Assembly (NCBI RefSeq): GCF_016653115.1
Contig: NZ_NHRX01000034.1
Coordinates: 84,415 to 148,414, forward strand
Direction of reading: 5' to 3'
Length of the DNA: 64,000 bases
From: Rhodocyclus purpureus
Lineage (GTDB): Bacteria > Pseudomonadota > Gammaproteobacteria > Burkholderiales > Rhodocyclaceae
The notes below the pieces were generated by a model. The model was not told where the DNA came from. It made no database searches and saw only the letters and a program-made list of their open reading frames with translations. The translations under genes were made by a program, and so were the position numbers. Positions 32,230-41,329 of the stretch are shown here, in pieces (within the stretch, counting starts at the first letter, position 1; every line of letters starts with the position of its first letter).

Positions 32230-32267
32230 GTTGCAGCTAGCAACGTCCGAGCGTTGAGGGTGGCAAC
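32230..32267 (+). promoter_or_regulatory. Two 15-bp palindromes, candidate enhancer sites for the NtrC-type regulator
   Basis: Two copies of GTTG(C/A)-N5-GCAAC: 32230-32244 (perfect palindrome around AGCTA) and 32253-32267 (one arm mismatch). Centre spacing is 23 bp. They lie between the kinase gene start and the sigma-54 promoter at 32356, about 145 and 122 bp upstream of its expected start site, the usual place for NtrC-type enhancers. Confidence 0.6.
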
Positions 32268-32354
32268 GCCGGGCGCGGAAAAACGTCGTCTTGCCGGCTA
32301 TTGCTTTCGTCATTAATGAGGCGCCGCCGGGCTTATGACGACCTTTGCGGGCGC

Positions 32355-32373
32355 CTGGCACGGGATGTGCTTT
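32355..32373 (+). promoter_or_regulatory. Sigma-54 (-24/-12) promoter
   Basis: CTGGCACG-GGAT-GTGCTTT. GG at 32357-32358 and GC at 32369-32370 are separated by exactly 10 bp as required, and only one consensus base (T to G before TGC) is off. It points right, away from the kinase gene, with the expected start near 32382 and no coding region downstream. Confidence 0.8.
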
Positions 32374-32381
32374 GAAGGGAG

Positions 32382-32450
32382 CAGTTCGGCACCTGATCCT
32401 CGGTGCGGACAACCAGGAGATTCGGCCCGACACTGTTCGGGCTTTTTTTT
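32382..32450 (+). ncRNA. Putative sigma-54-dependent small RNA, about 70 nt
   Basis: Predicted from the position of the -24/-12 promoter (start about 32382) and a strong terminator (32425-32450). The ~43-nt body can form one small hairpin (GCACC ... GGTGC, 32389-32406) followed by an unpaired A/G-rich segment, ACAACCAGGAGATT (32409-32422), and the terminator stem. The segment contains no ATG and no open frame of note. No gene on the plus strand follows, so the transcript would be stand-alone. Its gene is divergent from a histidine kinase/NtrC-type pair with two palindromes between them, so it probably is the pair's output. Confidence 0.6.
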
Positions 32451-32451
32451 T
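32425..32451 (+). terminator. Strong Rho-independent terminator of the small RNA
   Basis: A GCCCGA / TCGGGC stem with a CACTGT loop followed by nine T residues. It lies in the gap between the divergent kinase gene and the 3' end of the minus-strand res gene, so it ends a plus-strand transcript that has no protein gene. Confidence 0.88.
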
Positions 32452-32513
32452 ACCGTGAAACAGCAGCGTGGTTTGTTCCCCATTTCGATTTTTGGGGACT
32501 AATTCTGGCGACG

Positions 32514-35225
32514 TTATACTTTATTCCCCGTCGCCACCGGCCTTGAAGCACGCAGGCACTCGCGCAGCGGCGTCAGATCGTCGTAGTCGATCGTCGCGCC
32601 CGGGCTTCCGTCCTCGTTGATCACGCGCAAGCGGTTCTGCTCGCGGGTCAGGAACAACACCTTCCCCCAGCGTTTCGGAACGCGCTTGGCCTTGCGTTGC
32701 GCGTCCTTCAGGTTTTCCTTGGTTTCCACGAGACGCATCAGCGGCGTGTCGCCAGGGTAGTGGGAGAGACAGACGACGAAATCGGGGTAGAAGTAGTTCT
32801 GGTGTTCGCCGCGAACAAGGCGCACCGACCACGGCTTGCGATCGGGGTTGCGGTGCCACCATTCGACGAAGTCGGCGCGGTCGAGCGCCTTGGCGAAGTC
32901 GCGTTCCTCGCCGTTCAGCTTGCTCGCCCCGTCGAAGCGCGCGAGTTGCAGGGGGGCATCGGTGTCGCCGATGCGGCGGTCGGCGAGCCATGACCGGTCG
33001 TCCAGCATCAGCAACTGCTCGACCTGCGCGAGGTCGTTGTCCGAAGGAGGCAGGACGCCGTAGATGTTGCGCCGCGAAGGCGTGAGGCTCAGCGCGGCAG
33101 GGAAGAGCATCCAGTCGGGAAGGGAGTTGGCGCTTTCGAGCGTGCTCGCTTCGGCGACGATCGACTGCATCAGTTCGGCGATGTTCGCAGCTTCCCTCCG
33201 TATCACCCAGTACGCGGCGTCGCGCGCGTGGCGCTTCAGTTCGACCGCCGACGGCCGTAGCTCTTCTTCGTCATCCGCAAATTCTTCGTCGATGCGTTCG
33301 CGCAGGCGTCGTGCCAGCACGTCGACGATGATGCGTACGTCCTCGTCCTCCACCTGCGGTAGACGCTTCAGTGCGGCGATCGCTTCTCGTGCCAGCGCGG
33401 CTCGGTCGGTGATCACCAGCACGTCCTCCTCGCGACGGCTGCCCGAGTTGAGCTCGGTGTGAACTTCCTTCTCGCGCAGCCGATTGAGCGCAGCGCGCAC
33501 CGCATTGCGTTGCAGGTCGTCGGAAAGTTCGAGACGGATCGCGACGCTCTCGGAGGCCCTCGCCATGTCGGCGAGCTGCGGTCGCTGTTCGCGTTCGAGC
33601 GCGGAGGGCAGGTTCGGCAGGTCGCTGCGCCGCGGATAGACCCGGATTCCCCGCTCCTGCAGCGCATCCTGCCAGTCGGCGACGCTGACCGGCACTGCTC
33701 GCTCCTTCTTCGTCTGCTGCCTGATCTCGTCGAGCTCGTCGCCGTCGAGCGTCTGCACACCTGCGTCCATTCCGCGCCAGGCTTGCTCGGGTAAGGCGTC
33801 GAACAGCGAGCGTTGCGGACCGGAGGTCGGCAGCAACTGTTCCAGTTGCAGCGGAGTGGCGCGCACATCTTCTGGCAGCGGCAGGTCGTAGCGCAAAGGC
33901 GTCTGTGGGGTCTCCCGATTCGTATATACCGCCGCGCCGGAAACGGTGTGTCGGACGACGAGCTTCTCTGTCTGCCCTTCGAGCTGGCTCTTCACCGCAT
34001 TGCTCGCCTGCACCGCAGCCTCGAAGCCGCGCTGCGCCTCGGCGTCGGCGAGATAGACGTAGGCGGTGTCGAAATCCGCCGGAATCCGCTTCGGCCGGGT
34101 GTAGTGCTGGCGAATCGGGCGCGCGACGCGCATCACGCGGCCGATGAACTGCATCGCGAAGTCGGCGTCGTTGACCGGCTTGGTCGAGGCGAGGACGAAA
34201 GCGCGCGGCGCGTCGAAGCCGGTTCCGGCCGACTGCTTGAAGATCAGCACTTCCTTGCTCGGATTGTTGGCGATCGCTGCCATCAGCCCCGGGTCGGGGT
34301 CGTCCGACGAATGCTTGCCGATCAGCCCGGGATGCACCTTGCACAGGTGGACGAGCTCGTGCTCGGCCTCCTCGACGCTCTTCTCGCCGTTTGCCACCTG
34401 CACCAGCAGGAGCGGGGTCAGCGCGACGCCCGCTTCCTGCAATTGACGTTTCAGCCGGCAATGCCGTTTCCAGGCCTGCTTCAATACTGTTCGTTTGAGG
34501 TCGGCGATGGTCTGCACGCTCTGCCGCAGGTCGTAGACCACCGCTTCGATGTAGCGCTTGTTGAGGCGCGCTTCGACCACCTCGTCGCGGCTGGCGGCGA
34601 AGCTCTCGAAGGCGCTCATTCCCGCCTCGCGCAGGAAGGCGAGCAGACGCTCGTCCTTCGGTGTCGCCGTCGCCATGATCAGGAAGTCGGCTTTCAGCCA
34701 ATGCACGAACTGGCCGAACTCGGTGGTCCGGTCGAGACCGATGTGCGCCTCGTCGACGACGACGCCGAGCGCGAGTCCCTGCGCGCGGGCGCGCGCGACG
34801 AAGGCCGCCAGTGTGCGCACCTCGTCGTCGCCGTCGGCGTCGTAACCGGCCTTGCGGTCCTTGGCGCGCGCGACGCCGGCGGCGGTCGACAGGAGGACCA
34901 TCCCCGCCTTCGCCTCCTGATTGCGGCCCTGCGCGAGCAAGGCCGGCGTCAGCCGCAGACAGTTGGCGGCGAGTTCGCTTTCGGTCTGCTGCACCAGATT
35001 TACGAAGGGCACGAACCACAGCCATAGCGTCGGTCGTGCGGCGCTGACTTCTTCGAGCACGCGCGAGATCATGAATGTCTTGCCGGATCCGGTCGGCGCG
35101 CGCAGCAGACAAGGCGGCGAGGGCTCGCGCAGCAGCGCTGCGCTGATGTTCGCGATCAGGGCGCTCTGGAATTCTTCGGGTTCGATGGCCGCCGCTTGCG
35201 CGGTGACGATGTCGAGCGCACTCAT
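32514..35225 (-). CDS. res: Type III-like restriction endonuclease, Res subunit (DEAH helicase-nuclease)
   Basis: A 903-aa SF2 helicase-nuclease. Walker A A-P-T-G-S-G-K-T (43-50), DEAH box V-V-V-D-E-A-H (156-161), T-A-T-P motif III, and a C-terminal PD-(D/E)XK-type site: D815 (Y-F-Y-P-D-F) with E834-T-K836 (L-V-E-T-K-E). It should be the DNA-translocating and cutting subunit working with the Mod methyltransferase two genes upstream. The start at 35225 overlaps the YhcG-like gene stop by 4 nt; the frame is open upstream but only within that gene. It lacks the long N-terminal region of classical EcoP1I Res, so the enzyme type is 'type III-like'. Confidence 0.88.
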   Translation of the reverse strand: MSALDIVTAQAAAIEPEEFQSALIANISAALLREPSPPCLLRAPTGSGKTFMISRVLEEVSAARPTLWLWFVPFVNLVQQTESELAANCLRLTPALLAQGRNQEAKAGMVLLSTAAGVARAKDRKAGYDADGDDEVRTLAAFVARARAQGLALGVVVDEAHIGLDRTTEFGQFVHWLKADFLIMATATPKDERLLAFLREAGMSAFESFAASRDEVVEARLNKRYIEAVVYDLRQSVQTIADLKRTVLKQAWKRHCRLKRQLQEAGVALTPLLLVQVANGEKSVEEAEHELVHLCKVHPGLIGKHSSDDPDPGLMAAIANNPSKEVLIFKQSAGTGFDAPRAFVLASTKPVNDADFAMQFIGRVMRVARPIRQHYTRPKRIPADFDTAYVYLADAEAQRGFEAAVQASNAVKSQLEGQTEKLVVRHTVSGAAVYTNRETPQTPLRYDLPLPEDVRATPLQLEQLLPTSGPQRSLFDALPEQAWRGMDAGVQTLDGDELDEIRQQTKKERAVPVSVADWQDALQERGIRVYPRRSDLPNLPSALEREQRPQLADMARASESVAIRLELSDDLQRNAVRAALNRLREKEVHTELNSGSRREEDVLVITDRAALAREAIAALKRLPQVEDEDVRIIVDVLARRLRERIDEEFADDEEELRPSAVELKRHARDAAYWVIRREAANIAELMQSIVAEASTLESANSLPDWMLFPAALSLTPSRRNIYGVLPPSDNDLAQVEQLLMLDDRSWLADRRIGDTDAPLQLARFDGASKLNGEERDFAKALDRADFVEWWHRNPDRKPWSVRLVRGEHQNYFYPDFVVCLSHYPGDTPLMRLVETKENLKDAQRKAKRVPKRWGKVLFLTREQNRLRVINEDGSPGATIDYDDLTPLRECLRASRPVATGNKV

Positions 35226-36280
35226 TGTTCTTCTCCCTGATGTGCGGCTTCGAGCAGCGCGCGGTCGCGCTCGAGTTCGGCGCGCAGTTCGTCTTCGCTG
35301 GGCAGGATCAGGCGGTACTGGCTGGCGAAGAGCTGCGCGCTGCTCGCCAGCTGCGAATACTTCGCCACCGCCGCGTTTCGTTCCGAACAGAGGATCAGCC
35401 CGATACTCGGGTTGTCGCCGGAGCCGCGCATCTGCTCGTCGCAAAGCCGGACGTACATGTCCATCTGCCCGACGTCCTGATGCGTCAGCCGACCGACCTT
35501 GAGGTCGATCAGCACGAAGCACTTGAGCAGGTAGTTGTAGAAGACGAGATCGACGAAGAAATCGTCGCCTTCGGCGTGCAGACGTTTCTGCCGCGCGACG
35601 AAGGCGAAGCCGCGGCCGAGTTCGAGCAGGAAGTGCTGCAGACGGTCGATCAGCCCGTGCTCGACGTCCTTCTCGTAGAGCAGCGGACTCGGCTGCAGTT
35701 CGAGGAATTCGAGCACGTAAGGGTCGCGGATGAACTCGCGCGGGTCGGGTGGCGCTTCCTCGGCGATCCTGGCGACGGCCTCGCGGCGGGTCTCGTCCTT
35801 GTCCTGGCTGAGCAGCAGGCGCTCGTAGAACAGCGTGCCGATCTGGCGGTCGAGTGCGCGCACGCTCCAGCCCTGAGCAGCAGCCTCCTGCGCGTACCAT
35901 AGGCGAGCTTCCGGTTTGGCGACACGCATCAGCTCGCGAAAGTGCGACCAGCTCAATTTGCTACACAGCGTGTAGCGAATCTCCTCGGCCGGGAAGGCGA
36001 GGTAGAACTGCCGGAAATTGCGCAGGTTGGCCAGGCTGAAGCCGCGACCGAACTCCGCAGTGAGTCGCTTGGCAACCTCGTTCAGCGTTTTCTTGCCATA
36101 GTCGGCGCGCTGCTTTCCGCCCTGTTCGTCCTCGACGATCAACCGCCCGATCTGCCAGTACGCCTGCACCATTGCCTCGTTGACCGCCTGCCGCGCGTGC
36201 TGGCGCGAGGCGACGAGAATTCGGCGGATTTCGGCGTAGAGCTCGTCGCGAGCACTCGATGGCAGCGTCTGTTCGCTCAT
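35222..36280 (-). CDS. YhcG/DUF1016-family PDDEXK nuclease
   Basis: A 352-aa protein with an N-terminal DUF1016 winged-helix-like region (Y-W-Q-I-G-R-L-I-V-E, F-G-R-G-F-S-x-x-N-L-R-N-F-R-Q-F-Y, L-S-W-S-H-F-R-E-L) and a C-terminal nuclease core with D244 (F-F-V-D-L-V-F-Y-N) and D259-L-K261 (L-I-D-L-K-V-G), then Q-M-D-M-Y. Such proteins are linked to mobile elements and restriction loci, but their precise role is unclear. Here the gene is the middle cistron, overlapping mod by 4 nt and res by 4 nt, so it is a translationally coupled part of the system. Confidence 0.9.
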   Translation of the reverse strand: MSEQTLPSSARDELYAEIRRILVASRQHARQAVNEAMVQAYWQIGRLIVEDEQGGKQRADYGKKTLNEVAKRLTAEFGRGFSLANLRNFRQFYLAFPAEEIRYTLCSKLSWSHFRELMRVAKPEARLWYAQEAAAQGWSVRALDRQIGTLFYERLLLSQDKDETRREAVARIAEEAPPDPREFIRDPYVLEFLELQPSPLLYEKDVEHGLIDRLQHFLLELGRGFAFVARQKRLHAEGDDFFVDLVFYNYLLKCFVLIDLKVGRLTHQDVGQMDMYVRLCDEQMRGSGDNPSIGLILCSERNAAVAKYSQLASSAQLFASQYRLILPSEDELRAELERDRALLEAAHQGEEQ

Positions 36281-38211
36281 CGCTGCGTCCCTCCCTCAGT
36301 CACTCCCACGGGATTGCCAGCCTGTCCGCGCAGCACGGCGTCGAGCAGACTGTAGCAGTTGGCCTCGACGCCGTGGGCCGCCAGTCGTTCGGCGAGCGTC
36401 TTTGGTCGTGGCGAATAAACGGCGAGCCGGGCGACGTCGTGCCTTTCCGGCCAGGCAGAGAGCGCGGCGATCGTTTCCTCGTCGACGCGCTCGCATACCA
36501 GCACCGCGCAGTCGCCGCTCTGTCCGAGCCATTTCACCCCTTCGGGCGGCAAGGGGCGGATGCTGCCGAAGCGTTGCAGGCCGAGCAGGTGCCAGGCGTG
36601 CGCGGCGTCGGACTCGAACGGCGCGTCGGCGGGGTCGATCTTGTCGAGTTGCAGGTAGGCGAAATCGCCGGCGAGGCCTTTCTTCGCCTGAGCGCTGGGG
36701 AACTTGGCCAAGTCGTCGCTGGCGAGCACGCGGCGGATGCGTTCGGCGCAGACGTCACGGCAGAGGTTCCTGTGCGGCTCCTTCTTCGTCGCCTCGGTGC
36801 TCGAGCAGAGGATGAAACGGCGCGCGTCGTCGCCCGAAAGGCCTTCCTCGGCATTGAGTTCGAGCACTGCGTGGCCGGTCGTTCCGCTGCCGGCGAAGAA
36901 GTCGAGGACGATGTCGCCGGGGCGGGATGCCTGTTGCAGCAGGTTCTTGATCAGCGACAAGGGCTTCGCGTAGTTGAAAGCGCGGTCGCCGAAGATGTCG
37001 GCGACGACGCGAGCGCCTTCCTGGTTGGTCGCGGCGACGAAACTGCCTTCGGCTTCATACTCGCCGGCTTCGAAGGTCGGCACCACCCAGCTCGACAAGG
37101 GCTGCGTCTGGTTGCGCAGGTCAGCCTTGTAGCGTTTGAAAGCGGGGCGACCGAAGCCGACCGGGCGGCCAACCCAGAATTCCAGATTGGGCAGGTCGCG
37201 GCGCAGCAGCGGCGTCTTGCCACTTTTCGGAACGTCGCCGGAATCGATCGCTGCGAGCAGCGCGTCGAGCGTCGACCAGGTTTCGACGCGCTGTTCGCTC
37301 GGGAAGAGGATCTGGCCGAGTTCGATGAATTCCTCCATCGTCTTCGCTTGCACGGTCTGGCCTTCCTTGAGCCGGCTTTCGCTCGCATAGACCCAGACGC
37401 GGTCGGGGTTGGGCGGGTAGGCGATCCCCGTATTCGAGTCGAGCAGCGGGTAGTAGAGATTGGGGCGCTCCTTGTACGAGAAGCCGAGCGTCAGATCGCT
37501 GCTGCGCCAGTCGCCGCGCGGGTCATGGTCCGGGTTGCCGTACATCTCGTAGCTCTTGGCGAAGCCCTTGAACGCGAAACCAGGGTTGCCATAGACGAGG
37601 ATGTGTTCGTGGTCGACCGAGAGGAAGCACTGCTGGTCGGCATTCGAGCCCTGCCGCGTGCGCCAGGTGATGCTGCCGAGCCGTCTGCCCGGCATCACCT
37701 CGTCCAGCAGCAGTTCGAGCCGCGCGCGGTTCTCGTCGTTGATCGAGACCATGATCACGCCGTCGGGGGTGAGCAGGTCGCGCGCGAGGCAAAGTCGGCG
37801 GTAGAGGAATTCGAGCCACTGCGAATGCCGCCAGCGGTCATTGGCGCCGACGTAGCGGTCGTTATAGACCCAGTCCTTGTTGCCGGTGTTGTACGGTGGG
37901 TCGATGTAGATGACGCGAATCCTCCCAGCGTGCGTCGCTTTCAGGAGGCGCAGTGCGTCGAAGTTGTCGCCCTCGATGATCAGGTTGCGCCAGCCGGCGA
38001 ACTTGGCCGATGTTTCGCGTGGGTACGAGTATTCGGCAAGCAGCCGCGGCAGGACGAGGTCGGCGTTGACCGCAGCGTCGCGCTCGATCGCGTTCGCCTC
38101 CCAGGTGAGGCCGAGCTTTTGCCGGGTCAGGTGCTCTACCAGCAGGCGGCGCAGTTGTGTTTCGTTAAGATGTTCCAGCTCGGCGAGCAGGCTGTGCTTT
38201 GGCATGGTCAT
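36277..38211 (-). CDS. mod: Type III-like DNA methyltransferase, Mod subunit
   Basis: A 644-aa beta-class amino-methyltransferase. Catalytic motif IV D-P-P-Y-N-T-G (104-110) precedes the AdoMet-binding motif I F-A-G-S-G-T-T-G-H-A (439-448), the order of type III Mod and beta-class enzymes, which usually methylate adenine N6. The target-recognition region lies between. A large insert (~185-425) is typical of Mod. It starts the mod-yhcG-res operon; a second ATG lies two codons further in. No simple-sequence (phase-variation) tract is visible near the start. Confidence 0.92.
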   Translation of the reverse strand: MTMPKHSLLAELEHLNETQLRRLLVEHLTRQKLGLTWEANAIERDAAVNADLVLPRLLAEYSYPRETSAKFAGWRNLIIEGDNFDALRLLKATHAGRIRVIYIDPPYNTGNKDWVYNDRYVGANDRWRHSQWLEFLYRRLCLARDLLTPDGVIMVSINDENRARLELLLDEVMPGRRLGSITWRTRQGSNADQQCFLSVDHEHILVYGNPGFAFKGFAKSYEMYGNPDHDPRGDWRSSDLTLGFSYKERPNLYYPLLDSNTGIAYPPNPDRVWVYASESRLKEGQTVQAKTMEEFIELGQILFPSEQRVETWSTLDALLAAIDSGDVPKSGKTPLLRRDLPNLEFWVGRPVGFGRPAFKRYKADLRNQTQPLSSWVVPTFEAGEYEAEGSFVAATNQEGARVVADIFGDRAFNYAKPLSLIKNLLQQASRPGDIVLDFFAGSGTTGHAVLELNAEEGLSGDDARRFILCSSTEATKKEPHRNLCRDVCAERIRRVLASDDLAKFPSAQAKKGLAGDFAYLQLDKIDPADAPFESDAAHAWHLLGLQRFGSIRPLPPEGVKWLGQSGDCAVLVCERVDEETIAALSAWPERHDVARLAVYSPRPKTLAERLAAHGVEANCYSLLDAVLRGQAGNPVGVTEGGTQR

Positions 38212-38395
38212 GGGGCGGTATTTTGCCCTGTTTTCAGGCTCATCCGCGCAGGCAATGCCGATTCCCCTGGCGAAGCCGCCGATTCCTCGCAGGACTTCAC
38301 TTCGACGCCCGTATTCTTTCAGACTGCGCGAAGCGTCGCCTGCTCGCCGTACGCTCGGCCGCTGACGACGCCATGGCGAACAGGCCGTCAGCGTC

Positions 38396-39466
38396 TCATC
38401 CTTCGCTCCACAATTCGCCGTCGCGACCGGGGACGTTCAGGCCGAGGTGGCGGTAGATCGCCGGCGTCGCCATGCGCCCGCGCGGCGTGCGCTGCAGGTA
38501 GCCCTGCTGGATCAGGTAGGGTTCGAGCACGTCCTCGATCGTGTCGCGCGCCTCGCCGATCGCCGCGGCGAGGTTGTCGACGCCGACCGGGCCGCCGCCG
38601 AACTTGTCGATCATCGCCGACAAGAGCTTGCGGTCCATCAGGTCGAGGCCGCCGTGGTCGACGTCGAGCATCACCAGCGCCAGGTCGGCGACTTCCTGCG
38701 TGATGCGACCGCCGGCGCGCACCTCGGCGTAATCGCGCACGCGGCGCAGGAGGCGATTGGCGATGCGCGGCGTTCCGCGCGAGCGGCGCGCGATTTCGAG
38801 CGATCCGTGCGCCTCGATCGGAACGTTGAGGAGTTGCGCCGAGCGCGTGACGATCCGGGTCAACTCCTCGGGGGTGTAGAACTCGAGCCGGGCGACGATG
38901 CCGAAGCGGTCGCGCAAGGGGTTGGTGAGCATGCCGGCGCGCGTGGTCGCGCCGACCAGCGTGAACGGCGGCAGGTCGAGCTTGACCGAGCGCGCGGCCG
39001 GGCCCTCGCCGATCATGATGTCGATCTGGAAGTCCTCGAGCGCCGGGTAGAGGATTTCCTCGACCACCGGCGAGAGACGGTGGATCTCGTCGATGAAGAG
39101 CACGTCGTGCGGCTCGAGGTTGGTGAGGATCGCCGCGAGGTCGCCGGCGCGCTCGAGCACCGGGCCGGAGGTCTGGCGCAGGTTCACGCCCATCTCGGCG
39201 GCGACGATGTGCGCGAGCGTCGTCTTGCCGAGTCCGGGCGGTCCGAACAGCAGCACGTGGTCGAGCGCGTCGTGCCGTCGTTTCGCGGCCTCGATGAAGA
39301 TCGACAGCTGCTCGCGGATCTTCGCCTGGCCGACGTAATCGGCGAGGCGCTTCGGGCGCAGCGCGCGCTCGATTGCGTCTTCCTGGGCCGATTTCGATTC
39401 GGCGGAAATCAGCCGCTGCGCGGCAGCGGCGAGGGGAGTCGGGGCAAAGTCGTCGGTTTCGATCAT
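38396..39466 (-). CDS. ruvB: Holliday junction helicase motor RuvB
   Basis: A 356-aa AAA+ motor for branch migration. Walker [10 protein letters not shown], Walker B L-F-I-D-E-I-H, sensor/arginine region L-R-D-R-F-G, and a C-terminal winged helix with Y-L-Q-R-T-P-R-G-R. Standard length. RuvA is two genes upstream with a PerM-family permease between. Confidence 0.97.
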   Translation of the reverse strand: MIETDDFAPTPLAAAAQRLISAESKSAQEDAIERALRPKRLADYVGQAKIREQLSIFIEAAKRRHDALDHVLLFGPPGLGKTTLAHIVAAEMGVNLRQTSGPVLERAGDLAAILTNLEPHDVLFIDEIHRLSPVVEEILYPALEDFQIDIMIGEGPAARSVKLDLPPFTLVGATTRAGMLTNPLRDRFGIVARLEFYTPEELTRIVTRSAQLLNVPIEAHGSLEIARRSRGTPRIANRLLRRVRDYAEVRAGGRITQEVADLALVMLDVDHGGLDLMDRKLLSAMIDKFGGGPVGVDNLAAAIGEARDTIEDVLEPYLIQQGYLQRTPRGRMATPAIYRHLGLNVPGRDGELWSEG

Positions 39467-39517
39467 GTTTCATGCGCCGGCGCAGCGGCCGGCGGGAGAA
39501 GGCGGCGGGTTCGCCGC

Positions 39518-40576
39518 TCAGTATTTCACCGGCTCCGGCGGCGACTTGCTGGTCCAGTGCTGCACCAGCATCATGCCGAGCGCGAGCAGGGTCGGGCCGA
39601 GGAAGACGCCGATCAGGCCGAAGGCGAAGGCGCCGCCGAAGACGCCGAGCGCGATCAGCAGGAGCGGCAGGCTGGAGGTCTTGCTGATCAGCAAGGGCTT
39701 GAGGAAGTTGTCGATGCTGCTGATGACCAGCGTTCCCCACAGCACCATGAAGATCGCCCAGCCCACCTCGCCCTGGTCGTAGAGCCACCACGCGGCGCCG
39801 CCCCAGAGCAGCGGCGGGCCGACCGGCACCATCGACAGGAAGAAGGTGCCGGCGGCGAGCAGCATGGCGCCGGGAACGCCGGCGATCAGGAAGCCGACCA
39901 GCGCCACCGCCGCCTGTCCCGCCGCCGTGCCGACGATGCCGACCATGACGCCCATCACCGTGCTGCGCGACGCGCAGAGCAGGTGTTCGCCGAGCTCGCC
40001 GCCGAGCCGGCGCGCGCCGGTGCGCAGCATTTCGGCGATCGCCTCGCCGTCGCGGTAGAAGAAGAAGGCGACGAAGACGACCAGCGCCAGTTGCAGCAGC
40101 GCGTTGCCGACTGCCTTGCCGGTCTGCAGCAGGATGCCGCGCGCCGGTTCGAGCGCCTCGCGCAGGAGGCGCGACAGCTCCTCGCGGCTCGAGGCGACGC
40201 TGTTCCAGTAGGCGTCGATGCGCTCGCCGATGAAGGGCAGCGTGCGCAGGAACTCGGGCGGATGCTGCGGCAGCCCCTGTTCGAGCAGCGGCTTCAGCGC
40301 GCCGAAGGCGACCGAGACGCCTTCGGCGAAGCTGACCGTGAGCATCGTCAGCGGCACGACGAAGAGGACCAGAAGCACCAGCGTCATCAGTGTCGCCGAG
40401 AGCGCCGATCGCCGCTTGAGCCGTTCGAGCAGGCGTTCATAGACGGGCCAGGTGGTGACGCAGATGACCGCGGCGAAGAGGATCGCGGCGACGAAGGGGA
40501 GGAGCACCAGCGCACAACCGACGACGAGCGCCGTCACGAGCGCGATCTGGGCAAACTGCTTCGACGGGTTGGTCAT
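39518..40576 (-). CDS. AI-2E family (PerM/YdiK) membrane permease
   Basis: A 352-aa protein with 7-8 hydrophobic helices: ~10-45, 58-85, 150-180, 205-250 and 265-330. The family pattern is visible (V-P-L-x-x-G ... P-P-L-L-W-G-G-A-A-W-W, and G-V-F-L-G-P-T-L-L-A-L-G). Family members have been linked to transport of quorum-sensing AI-2 or sodium, but substrates are mostly unproven. It is sandwiched between ruvA and ruvB on the same strand. Confidence 0.88.
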   Translation of the reverse strand: MTNPSKQFAQIALVTALVVGCALVLLPFVAAILFAAVICVTTWPVYERLLERLKRRSALSATLMTLVLLVLFVVPLTMLTVSFAEGVSVAFGALKPLLEQGLPQHPPEFLRTLPFIGERIDAYWNSVASSREELSRLLREALEPARGILLQTGKAVGNALLQLALVVFVAFFFYRDGEAIAEMLRTGARRLGGELGEHLLCASRSTVMGVMVGIVGTAAGQAAVALVGFLIAGVPGAMLLAAGTFFLSMVPVGPPLLWGGAAWWLYDQGEVGWAIFMVLWGTLVISSIDNFLKPLLISKTSSLPLLLIALGVFGGAFAFGLIGVFLGPTLLALGMMLVQHWTSKSPPEPVKY

Positions 40577-40621
40577 GGGGGCGGAAAGCGTTGGGGGGCG
40601 TCGGGCGTGGATGAGTCGGGT

Positions 40622-40656
40622 GTCAGGCGTTAAGCGTCAGGCGTTAAGGGTTAAGG
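40622..40656. repeat. Tandem direct repeat in the ruvA/permease gap
   Basis: Two 14-bp copies, GTCAGGCGTTAAGC and GTCAGGCGTTAAGG, followed by a half copy GTTAAGG. No dyad and no coding context. Possibly a slippage tract. Confidence 0.8.
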
Positions 40657-40753
40657 CACGGGGGCGCACCGCCCGGGCCTCCGAAGCAGACCCGGCGGGG
40701 CGTTGCCGGTGCGCGCGGCGGCGCGAGCAGGCCGAGCACAGCGCTGGACGATG

Positions 40754-41329
40754 CTACAGCCTGGCGAGCAGCTTCAGCGCCTGGCGGATTCCGTCCGCCG
40801 TTCCGGTCCCGGCGGGCAGTGTCTTGACCGCGCCGGCCGCCTCGCGTTCATTGTACCCCAGCGCCAGCAGGGCATTGAGAATGTCATGTTGATCCTCGGC
40901 CGGCGCCTGCGCGGCGTTCGGCAGCGCCTCGGCGAGCTTGCCCTTGAGTTCGAGCAGCAGGCGCTCGGCGGTCTTCTTGCCGATGCCGGGCACCTTGACG
41001 AGGCGGCCGCTCTCCTGGCGCGCCACCGCGCCGGCGAGTTCATCGACCGACAGTCCCGACAGCACCGCCAGCGCCATGCGCGCGCCGATGCCGCTGATCT
41101 TCACCAGCTGGCGGAAGGCGAAGCGCTCGCTCTCGCTGGCAAAGCCGTAGAGGAACTGCCCGTCCTCGCGCACGATATGGTGGATCAGCAGCACCGTCTT
41201 CTCGCCGATCCCCGGCAGGTTGTAGAAGGTGCTCATCGGCACATCGACCTCGTAGCCGACCCCGCCGACGTCGATCAATACCTGCGGCGGATTCTTCGTG
41301 AGCAAGCTTCCCGAGAGCCTTCCGATCAT
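40754..41329 (-). CDS. ruvA: Holliday junction branch migration protein RuvA
   Basis: A 191-aa RuvA tetramer subunit that binds four-way junctions. Domain I begins [15 protein letters not shown]. The helix-hairpin-helix motifs are [11 protein letters not shown] and [12 protein letters not shown]. The C-terminal domain ends with L-A-R-L. ruvC is 10.8 kb away instead of adjacent. Confidence 0.97.
   Translation of the reverse strand: MIGRLSGSLLTKNPPQVLIDVGGVGYEVDVPMSTFYNLPGIGEKTVLLIHHIVREDGQFLYGFASESERFAFRQLVKISGIGARMALAVLSGLSVDELAGAVARQESGRLVKVPGIGKKTAERLLLELKGKLAEALPNAAQAPAEDQHDILNALLALGYNEREAAGAVKTLPAGTGTADGIRQALKLLARL

Noticed and set aside
35226..35900. 1128-aa form of Res starting at 35900
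   Set aside because: The added 225 residues lie wholly within the YhcG gene in another frame and are Arg/Ala-rich; the 4-nt overlap at 35222-35225 is the credible start.
36277..38211. Phase-variable mod gene
   Set aside because: No homopolymer or short tandem repeat tract is visible in or just before the gene.
36259..38703. 814-aa plus-strand frame opposite mod
   Set aside because: Shadow of the methyltransferase; runs across its 5' end into ruvB without start signals.
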